The notes below the pieces were generated by a model. That model was not told the DNA's origin, did not search any database, and saw nothing but the letters and a program-made list of their open reading frames with translations. Source: Cyanobium sp. FGCU52 (lineage in GTDB: Bacteria > Cyanobacteriota > Cyanobacteriia > PCC-6307 > Cyanobiaceae). Taken from it: a stretch of 64,000 bases of DNA. This document shows positions 37,978 to 48,362 of this stretch, piece after piece; positions within the stretch are counted from its first letter, which is position 1, and every line of letters starts with the position of its first letter. The DNA lies in NCBI GenBank assembly GCA_024958715.1, contig JANWUS010000012.1, forward strand, positions 1 to 64,000, written 5' to 3'. Both the position numbers and the translations under genes were made by a program.

Positions 37978-38286
37978 TCAGGCGTGCTCACCACCGCCCG
38001 GAGCCTCAGCCGGAGCGGTGGCGGACGGGGAGGTGACCTCCGGGGAGCTCACCGACGCCGGAGGGAGGGGGGCCGCCGCCGCGGCTTCTGCAGGTTCAGC
38101 GGCCGTGCCCTCGGCGGAGATGGCGGTGCGGAACTCCTTCTCGAACTCCTGGGAGGCCGACTGGAAGCCCCGCAGGGTGCGGCCGAGGGTTTTGCCCAGT
38201 TCCGGCAGGCGCTTGGGACCGAAGACCAGCAGACCGATGGCGGCGATCACCGCCATCTCGGGCAGACCGATGCCGAAGACGTTCAT
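37978..38286 (-). CDS. tatA: Twin-arginine translocase TatA/E component
   Basis: 102 residues: one N-terminal membrane helix (LPEMAVIAAIGLLVFGPKRLPELGKTLG), the family FGPKRLP hinge, an amphipathic helix to about residue 55 and an Ala/Pro-rich tail. It forms the pore-like assembly for folded-protein export across thylakoid and plasma membranes. ATG 38286, 18 bp after psbH, so likely co-transcribed with psbH. Confidence 0.94.
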   Translation of the reverse strand: MNVFGIGLPEMAVIAAIGLLVFGPKRLPELGKTLGRTLRGFQSASQEFEKEFRTAISAEGTAAEPAEAAAAAPLPPASVSSPEVTSPSATAPAEAPGGGEHA

Positions 38287-38304
38287 GGAGAGGGAGCGGG
38301 GGGA

Positions 38305-38505
38305 TCAGCCGAGGCTGTTCCAGTTCACGTTGATGCCCTCGAGCAGCAGCGACTTGTTGTAGAGCTGAAGGATCACCAGCAGGAACACCAGGAACAGGAG
38401 CATGAACACGCCCATCACGGGTGTGGTGCCCCAGCCGGGAACGACCTTGCCGTACTCGGAGTTCAGCGGACGCAGGATGTCTCCCAGGCGGGTGCGTTGG
38501 GCCAT
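38305..38505 (-). CDS. psbH: Photosystem II protein PsbH
   Basis: 66-residue single-span subunit needed for PSII stability and QA-QB function. [29 protein letters not shown] precedes the span [26 protein letters not shown] 38505; a longer upstream frame is not family-like. It is divergent from psbN, the conserved cyanobacterial/plastid arrangement. Confidence 0.97.
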   Translation of the reverse strand: MAQRTRLGDILRPLNSEYGKVVPGWGTTPVMGVFMLLFLVFLLVILQLYNKSLLLEGINVNWNSLG

Positions 38506-38693
38506 GGCGGCTCTGGCGGGAACGGCAACGGGAACGGCGCTCTCAGTCCTGAGATCGCGGTGGCTACTGTAAGGGCCGTGGCCGCCGCATCGCGGCTGAG
38601 CGTCGAGACTTGTCACGCGGGGCGCCCTGCTCGGCGTCGGCGGCCGCGGCCCCAGCCCTCGCTCCCGTCCCGTTCCACCCTGCCGCGCTGCCG

Positions 38694-38840
38694 ATGGATC
38701 CCGCCGCCACCTCCCCCGCCCTGTCCGTGGCCATCACGGTGCTGGTGGTGCTGCTGGCCCTCACCGGCTTCGGCATCTACACCGCCTTCGGGCCGCCCTC
38801 CAAGGGCCTTACCGATCCCTTCGACGATCACGACGACTGA
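38694..38840 (+). CDS. psbN: PsbN, photosystem II assembly factor
   Basis: 48 residues. Membrane segment [26 protein letters not shown] followed by [10 protein letters not shown] is diagnostic. PsbN is not a stable PSII subunit but is needed for assembly and repair of reaction centres. It is encoded opposite psbH as usual. ATG 38694 is the third candidate in the frame and the one that matches the family. The end overlaps the alpha-mannosidase 3' end by 13 bp. Confidence 0.96.
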   Translation: MDPAATSPALSVAITVLVVLLALTGFGIYTAFGPPSKGLTDPFDDHDD

Positions 38841-41800
38841 GCGGCCCCGGCCTCCTTCGGCTCCAGTCGCCAGAAGGCCAGTTCCCATGGCCTCAGATCC
38901 AGCCGATCCGCTGCAGCAGCGGCGACTGATTCGTCCATGCCATCCAGGCGCGCGGTGATCCGCCAGTCCGGCCCCGGATCCCACCCCCGTCGGCAGGGGC
39001 CGAGGTTCTGCACCGCCAGCACCACCCCGCCACTCCCGTGGGCGGCCGGGCGGAGCGCCACCGGCTCGAGATCGTCCCCCAGGGGCGGGAACAGCGCGGC
39101 CGGGGGCACCTCACCATCGTGGGGGCGGCACCAGAGCGGTTCCCGGAAGCGGCGGGCCTGCAGCGGCAGAGCCGCCCCCCGCCAGCCGGCGGGCACCGGC
39201 ATCAGCGCCAGCCGCTGACGCTGCCGGCCGTTGTCGGCGCCGGGATCGGGCCAGGTGGGGCCGCGCAGCAGCGACACCCCGAGCCGATCACTCTGGCCGG
39301 ACACCCCCTGGGGCCCGTCGAGCAGCACCGCCACGCCGGCCCCGGCGGGTCCGGACACCGAGGCGAGCCAGCTCACCGCCGCCACCTCCCAGCGGCTGCG
39401 CTCCCTCGGCAGCCGGGCGTCGCCGGGGCGCTCGATCACGCCCCCGGACGTATCGGCGGCCCAACGCTCCGCCGGCTGGGCCAGGGGCACCTCCAGCCGC
39501 AGCAGTTCATGGCGCTGGCGCCAGTCGATGCTCAGCGCGAGCTCCAGCCAGGGGCTGCCGGCCAGCAGACGGCCATCGAGCCGCAGGGGGCTGGCGCCGC
39601 AGCGGCCGCGCCAGAGGAAGCGGCAGCAGAGCGGACCCCGTTCCACCCAGGTGGGGAACCCCTGCCAGCGCCAGGGGAGGGGATGGTCGCGGTGGTCGGC
39701 GGCCAGATCCCAGGCATCCCAGAACTCGCCCCGGTCGCCGAAGCGACACCAGGCCAGGGGCCCGGCCAGGGTCTCCTCCCCGCCGGGTGCCCGCAGCCCC
39801 TCCACGCCCGCCGGGCCGATCACCGCCTCCACCAGCCCGTTGGCGAGATGCCAGCGCCCCTCGGCAGCGGAGGTGAGCGTCACCGCCCCGACCGGCGCGG
39901 CCGGGAAGGTCTCCGCCCCGATCCCCTCCTGGCCTGAATCTGGGGTCGCGCCCTCGGGACGGTGCCGCAGCCCCAGCACCCCGACCCCGGCGATGCCCGG
40001 CAGCTGGAGCCATTGCCCGCCGCCGGGGGCCGGCTGGCCGAGCAGGGGCACCGCCCCACCCGGAGCCTCCAGCGACCACGATCCGGCCGGCAGGCGCAGG
40101 GTGCGGGGAGCTGCCGGCAGGGGCTGAAGCTGGGCGACCCACCAGCGCCTCTCGTCCTTGCCGGGGCCGCACGGGCCCGACGGGCCCTTCGCGTCGCCCG
40201 GCTCGAGCCCCAGGGCCCGATCGCGCTGACGCACGGCCCGGCGGCGGGCGGCCCGCCACTGGGGTTCGGCCTGCTCGAACACCTCGGGAATCGAGGTGCC
40301 CGGGAGGATGTCATGGAATTGCTGGAACAGCAGGGTCCGCCAGCCGTCGCTCTGCTCCCCCGCCTCCGGCCCTGGATCCGGGCCGTGATCCGGGGCGGCG
40401 AACAGGGCGCGGGCGGTGTCCGCCTCCCGCAGCAGGCGCTCGAGCGTGCGGTTATGGCGCTTCTGATCGGGCCGGCTGGTGGCGCAGCCCCGGTGCAGCT
40501 CCAGGTAGAGCTCGTCGCGCCACACGGGCAACGCCTGCGCCAGCGGCTCCAGCTCCGCCAGGAAGGCCCGCACGGGCCCATGGCGCTGGGGCACCGCCTC
40601 GGGCCGCTGGGCCCAGAGCGCCAGCTGCTCCAGCATCTCGGCGCTGGGGCCTCCGCCGTGGTCCCCCACCCCCGGCAGCCAGAGGGCATCGTCCCGGCCC
40701 GTGGCCCGCCGCCACTCCAGGCGATGGCGCTCGATCGCCACAGGATCGCCGTCGGTGCCGATCGGGGCGCTCATCAGCGCCAGCACCTCGGCCCCGCAAC
40801 GGCTGCGCCAGCGGAACAGCCGGTGGGGGAAGGGGTTGGTGGCGTTCCAGAACAGCTTGTGGGTGCAGAACCAGCGCACCCCCGTGGCGGCCGCCACCGC
40901 CGGCAGTCCGGCGGCGAAGCCGAAGCTGTCCGGCAACCAGGCCAGGTGGTGGCTCCATTCCGGGAAACGGCGGCGGCTGTACCCCTGCCCCTCCTGGAAC
41001 TGGCGCAGCAGCGAGGCGGTGGCGATCAGCACGGCATCGGTCTCCACCCAGGGGCCGTTGAGCGGCTCCCAGCGCCCGGCCCGCATGGCGCTGCGGATGC
41101 GGGCGAACAGGGCCGGGCGGTGGCGCTCCAGCCAGGCGTAGAGCGCGGGGGTGGAGTGGCCGAAGTGGAGCGAGGGGAAGCGCTCCATCAGGGCGAGCAC
41201 CGAGGTGAAGGTGCGCTCGGCCGCCTGCCAGGTGTCGGCGACGGGCCAGAGCCAGGCCAGGTCGAGGTGGGCGTGGCTGCAGATCTGGAGCATTCCCCCG
41301 CCGGGCTCGTGGGGGGCCACGCCGTAGGACTGGCGCAGCTCCGCCAGGGCCGCCACGCCGGAGCCGAGCAGCCCGAGGGGATCGGCCGGGTCGGTGGGTT
41401 CGAGCTCCAGCCGGCTGTGGATCAGGGCGCCGTCGTCATGCAGGGGGCTGCGCAGAAGCAGCTCCAGATCGAGGGGCTCCCCCTGCCACCAGGAGTCCGG
41501 CAGGGGCCAGCGGCAGGCCGTGTCGAACAGATCACCGCCGTGCACGGGCCGGCCGTTGACCCGCAGTTCCACCCGATCGGCCCACCAGCGCAGGGCCAGC
41601 CGCGCCACGGCGGCCCCGGGATCCAGTCGCCGCCAGTCCGGCGGACACCCCAGGCGCAGGCGCAGCCGGCACCAGGTCCCCCCCCGGGGCCAGACGATCA
41701 GCCCGCGGCGAATCCAGTCGGGCCGGTGCAGCGGCCCCCAGGGATGGGCCACGGCGGGTGCCTCACGGCCATCGGGCTGGGGGCAGATCCACTGCGCCTG

Positions 41801-41914
41801 CAGGTCGATGGCCTCCAGCCCGGCCGGGTCCGTCGGTGAAGGAAACGTTTCAATCCGGGCGCGTTCTCCCGCCTCACGGCCCTCGGGCATCAGGGTTCGC
41901 CGACCATGCCCCAT
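38828..41914 (-). CDS. Alpha-mannosidase, glycoside hydrolase family 38
   Basis: 1028 residues. N-terminal beta-sandwich-like region (about 30-205), then the GH38 catalytic domain: zinc-binding HAHLDLAWLWP (about 214-224), WVETDAVL...LLRQFQEG (289-307), nucleophile Asp in WLPDSFGFAAGLP (about 329), HKLFWN and a helical bundle (FQQFHDILPGTSIPEVFEQ, about 535), then a long C-terminal beta domain. It removes alpha-mannose from glycans or mannosylglycerate-like substrates; which one is unknown. No signal peptide is obvious, so it is probably cytosolic. ATG 41914; 41890 is a second option. It separates psbN from psbI. Confidence 0.93.
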   Translation of the reverse strand: MGHGRRTLMPEGREAGERARIETFPSPTDPAGLEAIDLQAQWICPQPDGREAPAVAHPWGPLHRPDWIRRGLIVWPRGGTWCRLRLRLGCPPDWRRLDPGAAVARLALRWWADRVELRVNGRPVHGGDLFDTACRWPLPDSWWQGEPLDLELLLRSPLHDDGALIHSRLELEPTDPADPLGLLGSGVAALAELRQSYGVAPHEPGGGMLQICSHAHLDLAWLWPVADTWQAAERTFTSVLALMERFPSLHFGHSTPALYAWLERHRPALFARIRSAMRAGRWEPLNGPWVETDAVLIATASLLRQFQEGQGYSRRRFPEWSHHLAWLPDSFGFAAGLPAVAAATGVRWFCTHKLFWNATNPFPHRLFRWRSRCGAEVLALMSAPIGTDGDPVAIERHRLEWRRATGRDDALWLPGVGDHGGGPSAEMLEQLALWAQRPEAVPQRHGPVRAFLAELEPLAQALPVWRDELYLELHRGCATSRPDQKRHNRTLERLLREADTARALFAAPDHGPDPGPEAGEQSDGWRTLLFQQFHDILPGTSIPEVFEQAEPQWRAARRRAVRQRDRALGLEPGDAKGPSGPCGPGKDERRWWVAQLQPLPAAPRTLRLPAGSWSLEAPGGAVPLLGQPAPGGGQWLQLPGIAGVGVLGLRHRPEGATPDSGQEGIGAETFPAAPVGAVTLTSAAEGRWHLANGLVEAVIGPAGVEGLRAPGGEETLAGPLAWCRFGDRGEFWDAWDLAADHRDHPLPWRWQGFPTWVERGPLCCRFLWRGRCGASPLRLDGRLLAGSPWLELALSIDWRQRHELLRLEVPLAQPAERWAADTSGGVIERPGDARLPRERSRWEVAAVSWLASVSGPAGAGVAVLLDGPQGVSGQSDRLGVSLLRGPTWPDPGADNGRQRQRLALMPVPAGWRGAALPLQARRFREPLWCRPHDGEVPPAALFPPLGDDLEPVALRPAAHGSGGVVLAVQNLGPCRRGWDPGPDWRITARLDGMDESVAAAAADRLDLRPWELAFWRLEPKEAGAAQSS

Positions 41915-41990
41915 AGGATGATGCGGCTGCCGCAGGGTCGATCAGGCCCCTACCGGCGCCTGTCACTCCCTGTCACCCGCCGGACAGTCC

Positions 41991-42110
41991 ATGCTCGCCC
42001 TCAAGATCTCGGTCTATTCCGTCGTCTTCTTCTTCATCGGGATCTTCGTGTTCGGCTTCCTGGCCAGCGACCCGAGCCGCACCCCCAGCCGCAAGGACCT
42101 CGAGGAGTGA
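41991..42110 (+). CDS. psbI: Photosystem II reaction-centre protein PsbI
   Basis: 39 residues: [20 protein letters not shown], then [19 protein letters not shown]. The hydrophobic span and the basic/acidic RKDLE ending match PsbI, which sits beside D1 and CP43. ATG 41991. It is divergent from the alpha-mannosidase and 99 bp before the LptD-like gene. Confidence 0.96.
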   Translation: MLALKISVYSVVFFFIGIFVFGFLASDPSRTPSRKDLEE

Positions 42111-42209
42111 TCGGCTGATCCACGGTCGCCGCCGCTCACGCCGGCCTCCTCCTAACCCTGCCGACGCGCATCCCGTGGGAGGATCCCAAACCCATAGCCT
42201 CCCTCAGGG

Positions 42210-45200
42210 TTGCCTTCGGTGCCCCAGTTCAGGTCCGCACCCTCGAGCAACCCGATGCCACCGGCCGTTGGCCTGCTCGGGGCTCTCGGTGTCGGTGGCG
42301 CCATCCTCCTGGGCTCGAACGGCGCCGCCCGGGCTGCCGAAGCCCCCGCTCCGGTGCCGCGGAGCACGACTGCGGCAGCTGACAACCCATCCCCACCGCC
42401 CCGCCCACCGTTCCACCCACGGCTCAGCCCGCCGCCGCCGGTGGCCGGCGAGCCCCCGGAACCGCCGCAGCTGACCCCGCGGCTCAAGGCGGCCCTCGAC
42501 GATCTGCCCGCCGCGGCCCAACCAGCTTCGCGGCCGGTTGCACAACTCCCGCCTGAGCCGGTCATCGCCCGTCAGAGCGGTGCCCTGCTACCGCCCGGTC
42601 CGGCGGGCCGCCCCGCCGCCGCGGCCCGGCCGGCTCCGGCACCTGCCTGGAGCGCCGCCGACAACGCGCCGATCACCCTGCCGACGCCTCCCGGTCCCCT
42701 GGTGGCGCCGGCTCCGGTGGCCCTGAGCCCGGACAACCCGCCGGCGCCCACCGCTCCGGTGCCCGAGAACGCCCTGCCGGCGGCCAGTGCTCCGCCCCTG
42801 GAGCTCGAGCTCACCGCCAACAGCCAGAACTTCGACAACCAGCGCCAGCGGTTCGTGGCGATCGGCAAGGCCATGGCCCGCCTGGCGGGGGGTCGGGTGC
42901 TGGCCGATCGCATCGAGTTCGACACGGAAACCCGCACCCTCTACGCCAGCGGCAGCGTGCGCTTCCAGCGCGGCCTGCAGTATCTGCAGGCCAGCCGGCT
43001 GCGTTTCAGCCTGCCGGAGGGTACGGGCGAACTGGAGGACGTCTACGGCGTCATCGACCTCGATGGGACCGACCAGGACTTCGATCTCGAGACGACGCCC
43101 TCCGTGCCGCTGCCGCCACCGGAGCCCATGGGCTGCACGCCGGCAGTGCCGCCCCCGCCGGACTGGCAGCCCTACCCCTGGGCCGTCACCGTCTGGGGCG
43201 GCCAGATGTTCCACTCCGACTTCGGCCAGACCTTCACCTTCGACGGCGTGTTCCGCCCCGAATACCTGCTGGGCGCCGGCATCATGCGCCGGCTGGTCAA
43301 GGCCGGCCCCTTCGCCCTCGATCTCGACTTCAACGTGCTCGGTCACCGGGCGGCCGCCCAGAAGGGCTCCAAGTACATCGGCCCCTACAGCGCCAGCGAG
43401 GTGGCCAATCTCCAGACGGCCAGCCAGTCGTTCTTCGAGTTCACCGGCGGCCTGATGCTGCGCGCCTGGCTCCAGCCCTGGCTGAGCATCGGATTCGAGG
43501 AAGGGGTCAGTCTCAACACGAGCCTCAGCTACTACGAGGACACCTACCGCGAGCGCTCCTCCCGCTTCCTCAACTACCTCGCCTTCGAGGTGGAGGCGCT
43601 GGTGGCTCCCGAGTGGTCGGTGGTGGGCCGCATCCACCACCGCTCCGGCGCCTTCGGCACCTACAACGGCGTGCGGGAAGGCAGCAACGCTTACCTGGTG
43701 GGCGTGCGCTACCGCTACGGCAAGGACGGCAAACCTGCCCCCCAGCTTGTCCTGCCCCCTCCCCAGGGCTGTCCCGGAGCCCCGCCCCCTGGCAACGAAG
43801 CCCCGGTCGGGCTGGCCCAGCAGCTGGAAATGGTGACCCTCGGCCCGGGCCGCACCAGCGCCACCGAGGCGTCTTCCCCCGCCGCCAACGTCAACGCCAA
43901 CGAAGCCGCCGGCCCGACCTCGGCGAGCCGCCCTCAAGGCACGGTGTGGAGCCGTGCCCGACAGCAGGAGCGGGAACGTCGGGCCGCGATCGCCACCATC
44001 GACCAGCGGGTCACCGATCTGCGGTTCCAGCAGAGCCTGACGGCGGAGAGGCGCTACGGCTTCCCCAACCAATTCACGACTCCCGACGCCGCCAACCAGT
44101 TCGGACAGATCCGCCCCCCCCAGCTCGCCGACCTCACCACCAAAGGCAACCGCCAGCTGGTGCAGGGCACCATCAGCCGCTGGCGGATCCAGGCGCGGCG
44201 GCTGCGGATCACCCCCAACACCCTCTCCGGCGATCGGGTGGCCTTCACCAACGATCCCTTCACCCCGGCCCAGTCGTGGATGGATTCCCAGAACGTGGTC
44301 GCCACCCTGATGCCGAACGGGGACACGGTGATCAAGGCGGACTCCAACCAGCTGATCCTGGAAGACCGCCTGCCGATTCCCGTGCGCCGCCAGACGGTGA
44401 TCAAGAAGCAGGAGGAGGTGGAGAACCGCTGGGTTCTGGGCGTCGACCGCGAAGATCGCGACGGCTTCTACGGCGGCTACGACATCCCGATCCGCTTCGG
44501 CCGCAGGGGCAGCCTGGTGCTCCAGCCCCAGTTCATGATCGAACGGGCCTACAACGGCACCACCGACAGCTACCCGCTGCCCGGTGAACCGGCCGGTGCC
44601 GACCCGCAGAGCCAGCCGGTCACGACCGGTGACCTGTTCGGCCTGCAGGCGAAGCTGCTCACGCCCCTGGCGGGTTTCGATGCGGATGCCACCCTCGAGA
44701 TCTCGACCTTCGATTCGGCCAACTTCGACAACGGCACCCGCACCTGGGGCGACCTGAGCCGCATGGTGAAGCTGCCGCTGCTGGGCGACAGCACCCTGCG
44801 CCTGTTCGGCGCCTACCGCTACCGGGTCTGGAACGGATCCCTCGGAGAAGAAGACGTCTACTCCGCCTACGGCGTGTCGCTGGAGGACACGGGCGTGCTG
44901 CCGAACTGGGGCCGTCTGAGCAGCAACTACTTCTGGCGCATCGGCATGGGCAACTACCAGGCCAACGCCTTCCAGAGCACCAGCCTCACCGACCTCTGGC
45001 GCAGCAACGTGATCGGCTCGCTGAACCTGAGCCTCCCCCTCTGGACCGGCACGCCGGCCCCTCCCACCGCCACGCAGGCCTACCAGAACACCGCCATCCC
45101 GGTCGTGCCGGGACTCAGCCTCAACGCCAACGTGCTCGGCACCCTGGCCTACTACGGCGACGGCAGAAACCAGAACACCCTGAGCCTCTCCGGCGGCCCC

Positions 45201-45605
45201 ACCCTCACCCTGGGCCGGTTCGTGAAACCGTTCCTCGATTTCACCCGCCTCACCATCACCGGCAGCGCCACGGCGCGGCAGGGGGTCAGCCCGCTGAGCT
45301 TTGACCGTGCCGTCGACCTCGGCACCGTCGGCATCGGCCTCACCCAGCAGATCGTGGGGCCGCTGGTGTTCAACGGCGGCATCGGCTTCAACGTCGATCC
45401 AGGTTCGGAGTTCTACGGCGACGTCACCGCCTCCTACGTCGAACTGCGCTGGCAGCGTCGCTCCTACGAGATCGGCATCTTCTACAGCCCCTACGACGGC
45501 CTCGGCGGGGTGCGGGTGAAGCTGAACGACTTCAACTTCAAGGGCACCGGCGTTCCCTTCGTGCCGTACTCCCCCAGCCAGCAGCTGCTGAACCGGCCCT
45601 TCTGA
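42210..45605 (+). CDS. DUF3769 protein, LptD/OstA-like outer-membrane assembly protein
   Basis: 1131 residues. After a signal-like segment (AVGLLGALGVGGAILLGSNGAARAAEA) comes a Pro-rich linker to about 190, an OstA/LptA-like strand region (LADRIEFDTETRTLYASGSVRFQRGLQ is typical, about 230-290), a central region, and a large C-terminal beta-barrel with alternating strands ending in VPFVPYSPSQQLLNRPF. This is the cyanobacterial DUF3769 type, thought to replace or act as LptD in lipopolysaccharide insertion. Start uncertain: TTG 42210, GTG 42219 or ATG 42255, the last giving the best signal peptide. Confidence 0.82.
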   Translation: MPSVPQFRSAPSSNPMPPAVGLLGALGVGGAILLGSNGAARAAEAPAPVPRSTTAAADNPSPPPRPPFHPRLSPPPPVAGEPPEPPQLTPRLKAALDDLPAAAQPASRPVAQLPPEPVIARQSGALLPPGPAGRPAAAARPAPAPAWSAADNAPITLPTPPGPLVAPAPVALSPDNPPAPTAPVPENALPAASAPPLELELTANSQNFDNQRQRFVAIGKAMARLAGGRVLADRIEFDTETRTLYASGSVRFQRGLQYLQASRLRFSLPEGTGELEDVYGVIDLDGTDQDFDLETTPSVPLPPPEPMGCTPAVPPPPDWQPYPWAVTVWGGQMFHSDFGQTFTFDGVFRPEYLLGAGIMRRLVKAGPFALDLDFNVLGHRAAAQKGSKYIGPYSASEVANLQTASQSFFEFTGGLMLRAWLQPWLSIGFEEGVSLNTSLSYYEDTYRERSSRFLNYLAFEVEALVAPEWSVVGRIHHRSGAFGTYNGVREGSNAYLVGVRYRYGKDGKPAPQLVLPPPQGCPGAPPPGNEAPVGLAQQLEMVTLGPGRTSATEASSPAANVNANEAAGPTSASRPQGTVWSRARQQERERRAAIATIDQRVTDLRFQQSLTAERRYGFPNQFTTPDAANQFGQIRPPQLADLTTKGNRQLVQGTISRWRIQARRLRITPNTLSGDRVAFTNDPFTPAQSWMDSQNVVATLMPNGDTVIKADSNQLILEDRLPIPVRRQTVIKKQEEVENRWVLGVDREDRDGFYGGYDIPIRFGRRGSLVLQPQFMIERAYNGTTDSYPLPGEPAGADPQSQPVTTGDLFGLQAKLLTPLAGFDADATLEISTFDSANFDNGTRTWGDLSRMVKLPLLGDSTLRLFGAYRYRVWNGSLGEEDVYSAYGVSLEDTGVLPNWGRLSSNYFWRIGMGNYQANAFQSTSLTDLWRSNVIGSLNLSLPLWTGTPAPPTATQAYQNTAIPVVPGLSLNANVLGTLAYYGDGRNQNTLSLSGGPTLTLGRFVKPFLDFTRLTITGSATARQGVSPLSFDRAVDLGTVGIGLTQQIVGPLVFNGGIGFNVDPGSEFYGDVTASYVELRWQRRSYEIGIFYSPYDGLGGVRVKLNDFNFKGTGVPFVPYSPSQQLLNRPF

Positions 45606-45625
45606 GCCGAGGGCGAGGCGGGGGA

Positions 45626-46257
45626 TCAGACCAGCGCGAACCCGTTCAGGTAGGGGAGACGGGCGGCGGTGGCCGTGAGCTCGCTGTCGTGGGCCACGAG
45701 CTGGGAGGTGCCGTCCCACTGGCCGCTCACAAGCATCCGCTGGGGGCCCGGGGCGAGCTGCACGGGCCAGCGGTTGGCCCCGACGAACTCGCTCTCCAGC
45801 TCCACCGCCAGGGCCTCGAGATCCAGATAGAGCTCGGCCCCGGGATCGGCGGCGATCGCCTGCTGCAGCTCGGCCACGTGAACCGGATCGGCCGTGAGGC
45901 AGGGGATGCCGAGGGCCAGGCAGTTGCCGAAGAAAATCTCGGCGAAGCTTTCGCCGATCACCGCCCGGATGCCCCAGCGCATCAGCGCCTGGGGGGCGTG
46001 CTCACGGCTGGAGCCGCAGCCGAAGTTGCTGTTCACCACCAGCACCGAAGCGCCCCGGTGCTCGTCGCGATCGAAGGGATGGGCTCCCGCCAGCTCGGTG
46101 CGGTCGTCGGCGAAGGCGCCTTCGGCCAGCCCTTCGAAGGTGACGCACTTGAGGAAGCGGGCCGGGATGATCCGGTCGGTATCGATGTCGGCGCCGACCA
46201 GGGGGATGGCCCGCCCCCGGTGGGCGATGACCGGACCGGCGGGGAAGGGAAGGCTGC

Positions 46258-46261
<4 letters not shown>
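45626..46261 (-). CDS. leuD: 3-isopropylmalate dehydratase small subunit
   Basis: Leucine synthesis, isomerising 2- to 3-isopropylmalate with Leu[32 protein letters not shown] and [15 protein letters not shown] are intact. 211 residues from ATG 46261, which overlaps the leuC stop (ATGA), so coupled synthesis at equal ratio is expected. Confidence 0.96.
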
Positions 46262-47691
<1,430 letters not shown>

Positions 47692-47756
47692 GGGTAACCC
47701 GTCGGGACAGAAGGACCACCCTACGGCGGACGCGGGACGCCGGGCCCCGGAGCGAC

Positions 47757-48002
47757 TCAGGGCCGGGGCGGAACGCTGGTGGCGGGATCGCGCCGGAACA
47801 GGCCGTCGAGGTAGTGGCGAGCCACCGCCCGGTCGGTGGCACCGTGCTGGAACAGAAAACCGGCCAGCGCCGCCTGCATCAACCGGTACTGGTCCCACTG
47901 GGGGTGACGGCGGACGAAGTCCCGCATCGCGTCGTACAGATCCTCAGGGAACTGGTTCTCGACGCTCACGGTGCGGGGGGCATGGTCGGGGATCTGGCTC
48001 AT
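47757..48002 (-). CDS. DUF2811 protein
   Basis: 81 residues from ATG 48002. [44 protein letters not shown] and ARHYLDGLF match the cyanobacterial DUF2811 family. The N-terminus looks like a strand plus two helices, ribbon-helix-helix-like. Function unknown. Three GTTTTCCCC repeats lie about 250-300 bp upstream. Confidence 0.8.
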   Translation of the reverse strand: MSQIPDHAPRTVSVENQFPEDLYDAMRDFVRRHPQWDQYRLMQAALAGFLFQHGATDRAVARHYLDGLFRRDPATSVPPRP

Positions 48003-48362
48003 GCGGCACGGGTCGGTCGGTCGGCTCCATGACGCCACGGGACTCCCGGTTCCGTCAAAGGCAGGCGGGCCGGCCGAGACGAGCGGGACGCCCGCCGCGA
48101 CCGCTGCCGCCACGGCCCTTCCTCCCACCTGGAACGACACCGGGGAACGACCGCCCTGCGGAGGGCCCGGCGGTCAAGGGGAGAGGCGCTTTCCCCAGAA
48201 GCGGGCGATCAGGGACGGTGCGCGCATGGGTCTGAACGTGAGGACCTGGGGAAAACAGGGGCCGTTTCCGGGGAAAACCCTGGGCTGCGGGGGAAAACCC
48301 GATCGCTCAGGATTCGTGATCGGTCCCGCCCCGATGGGGCAGGGATCCCGATGGGAGCTCCC
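48003..48362. other. Gene-free interval between cinA and the DUF2811 gene
   Basis: 360 bp with no supported gene. It holds three direct copies of GGGGAAAAC (48248-48256, 48270-48278, 48290-48298) and a nearby inverted GCTTTCCCC at about 48189-48197. Everything else looks like ordinary GC-rich intergenic DNA. The interval lies upstream of the DUF2811 gene on the minus strand, so it may include its promoter. Confidence 0.6.
48248..48298 (-). repeat. Three direct repeats GTTTTCCCC
   Basis: Read on the minus strand as GTTTTCCCC, spaced 20 and 22 bp between equivalent positions, near two helical turns, so all copies face the same side of the DNA. No match to a known operator that I can name. Confidence 0.75.

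Noticed and set aside
39962-41839. 625-codon plus-strand frame opposite the GH38 gene
   Set aside because: Shadow of the mannosidase, which has complete catalytic motifs.
42588-45719. 1043-codon minus-strand frame opposite the DUF3769 gene
   Set aside because: Antisense of a protein with a signal-like start and beta-barrel pattern; no family seen in the minus frame.
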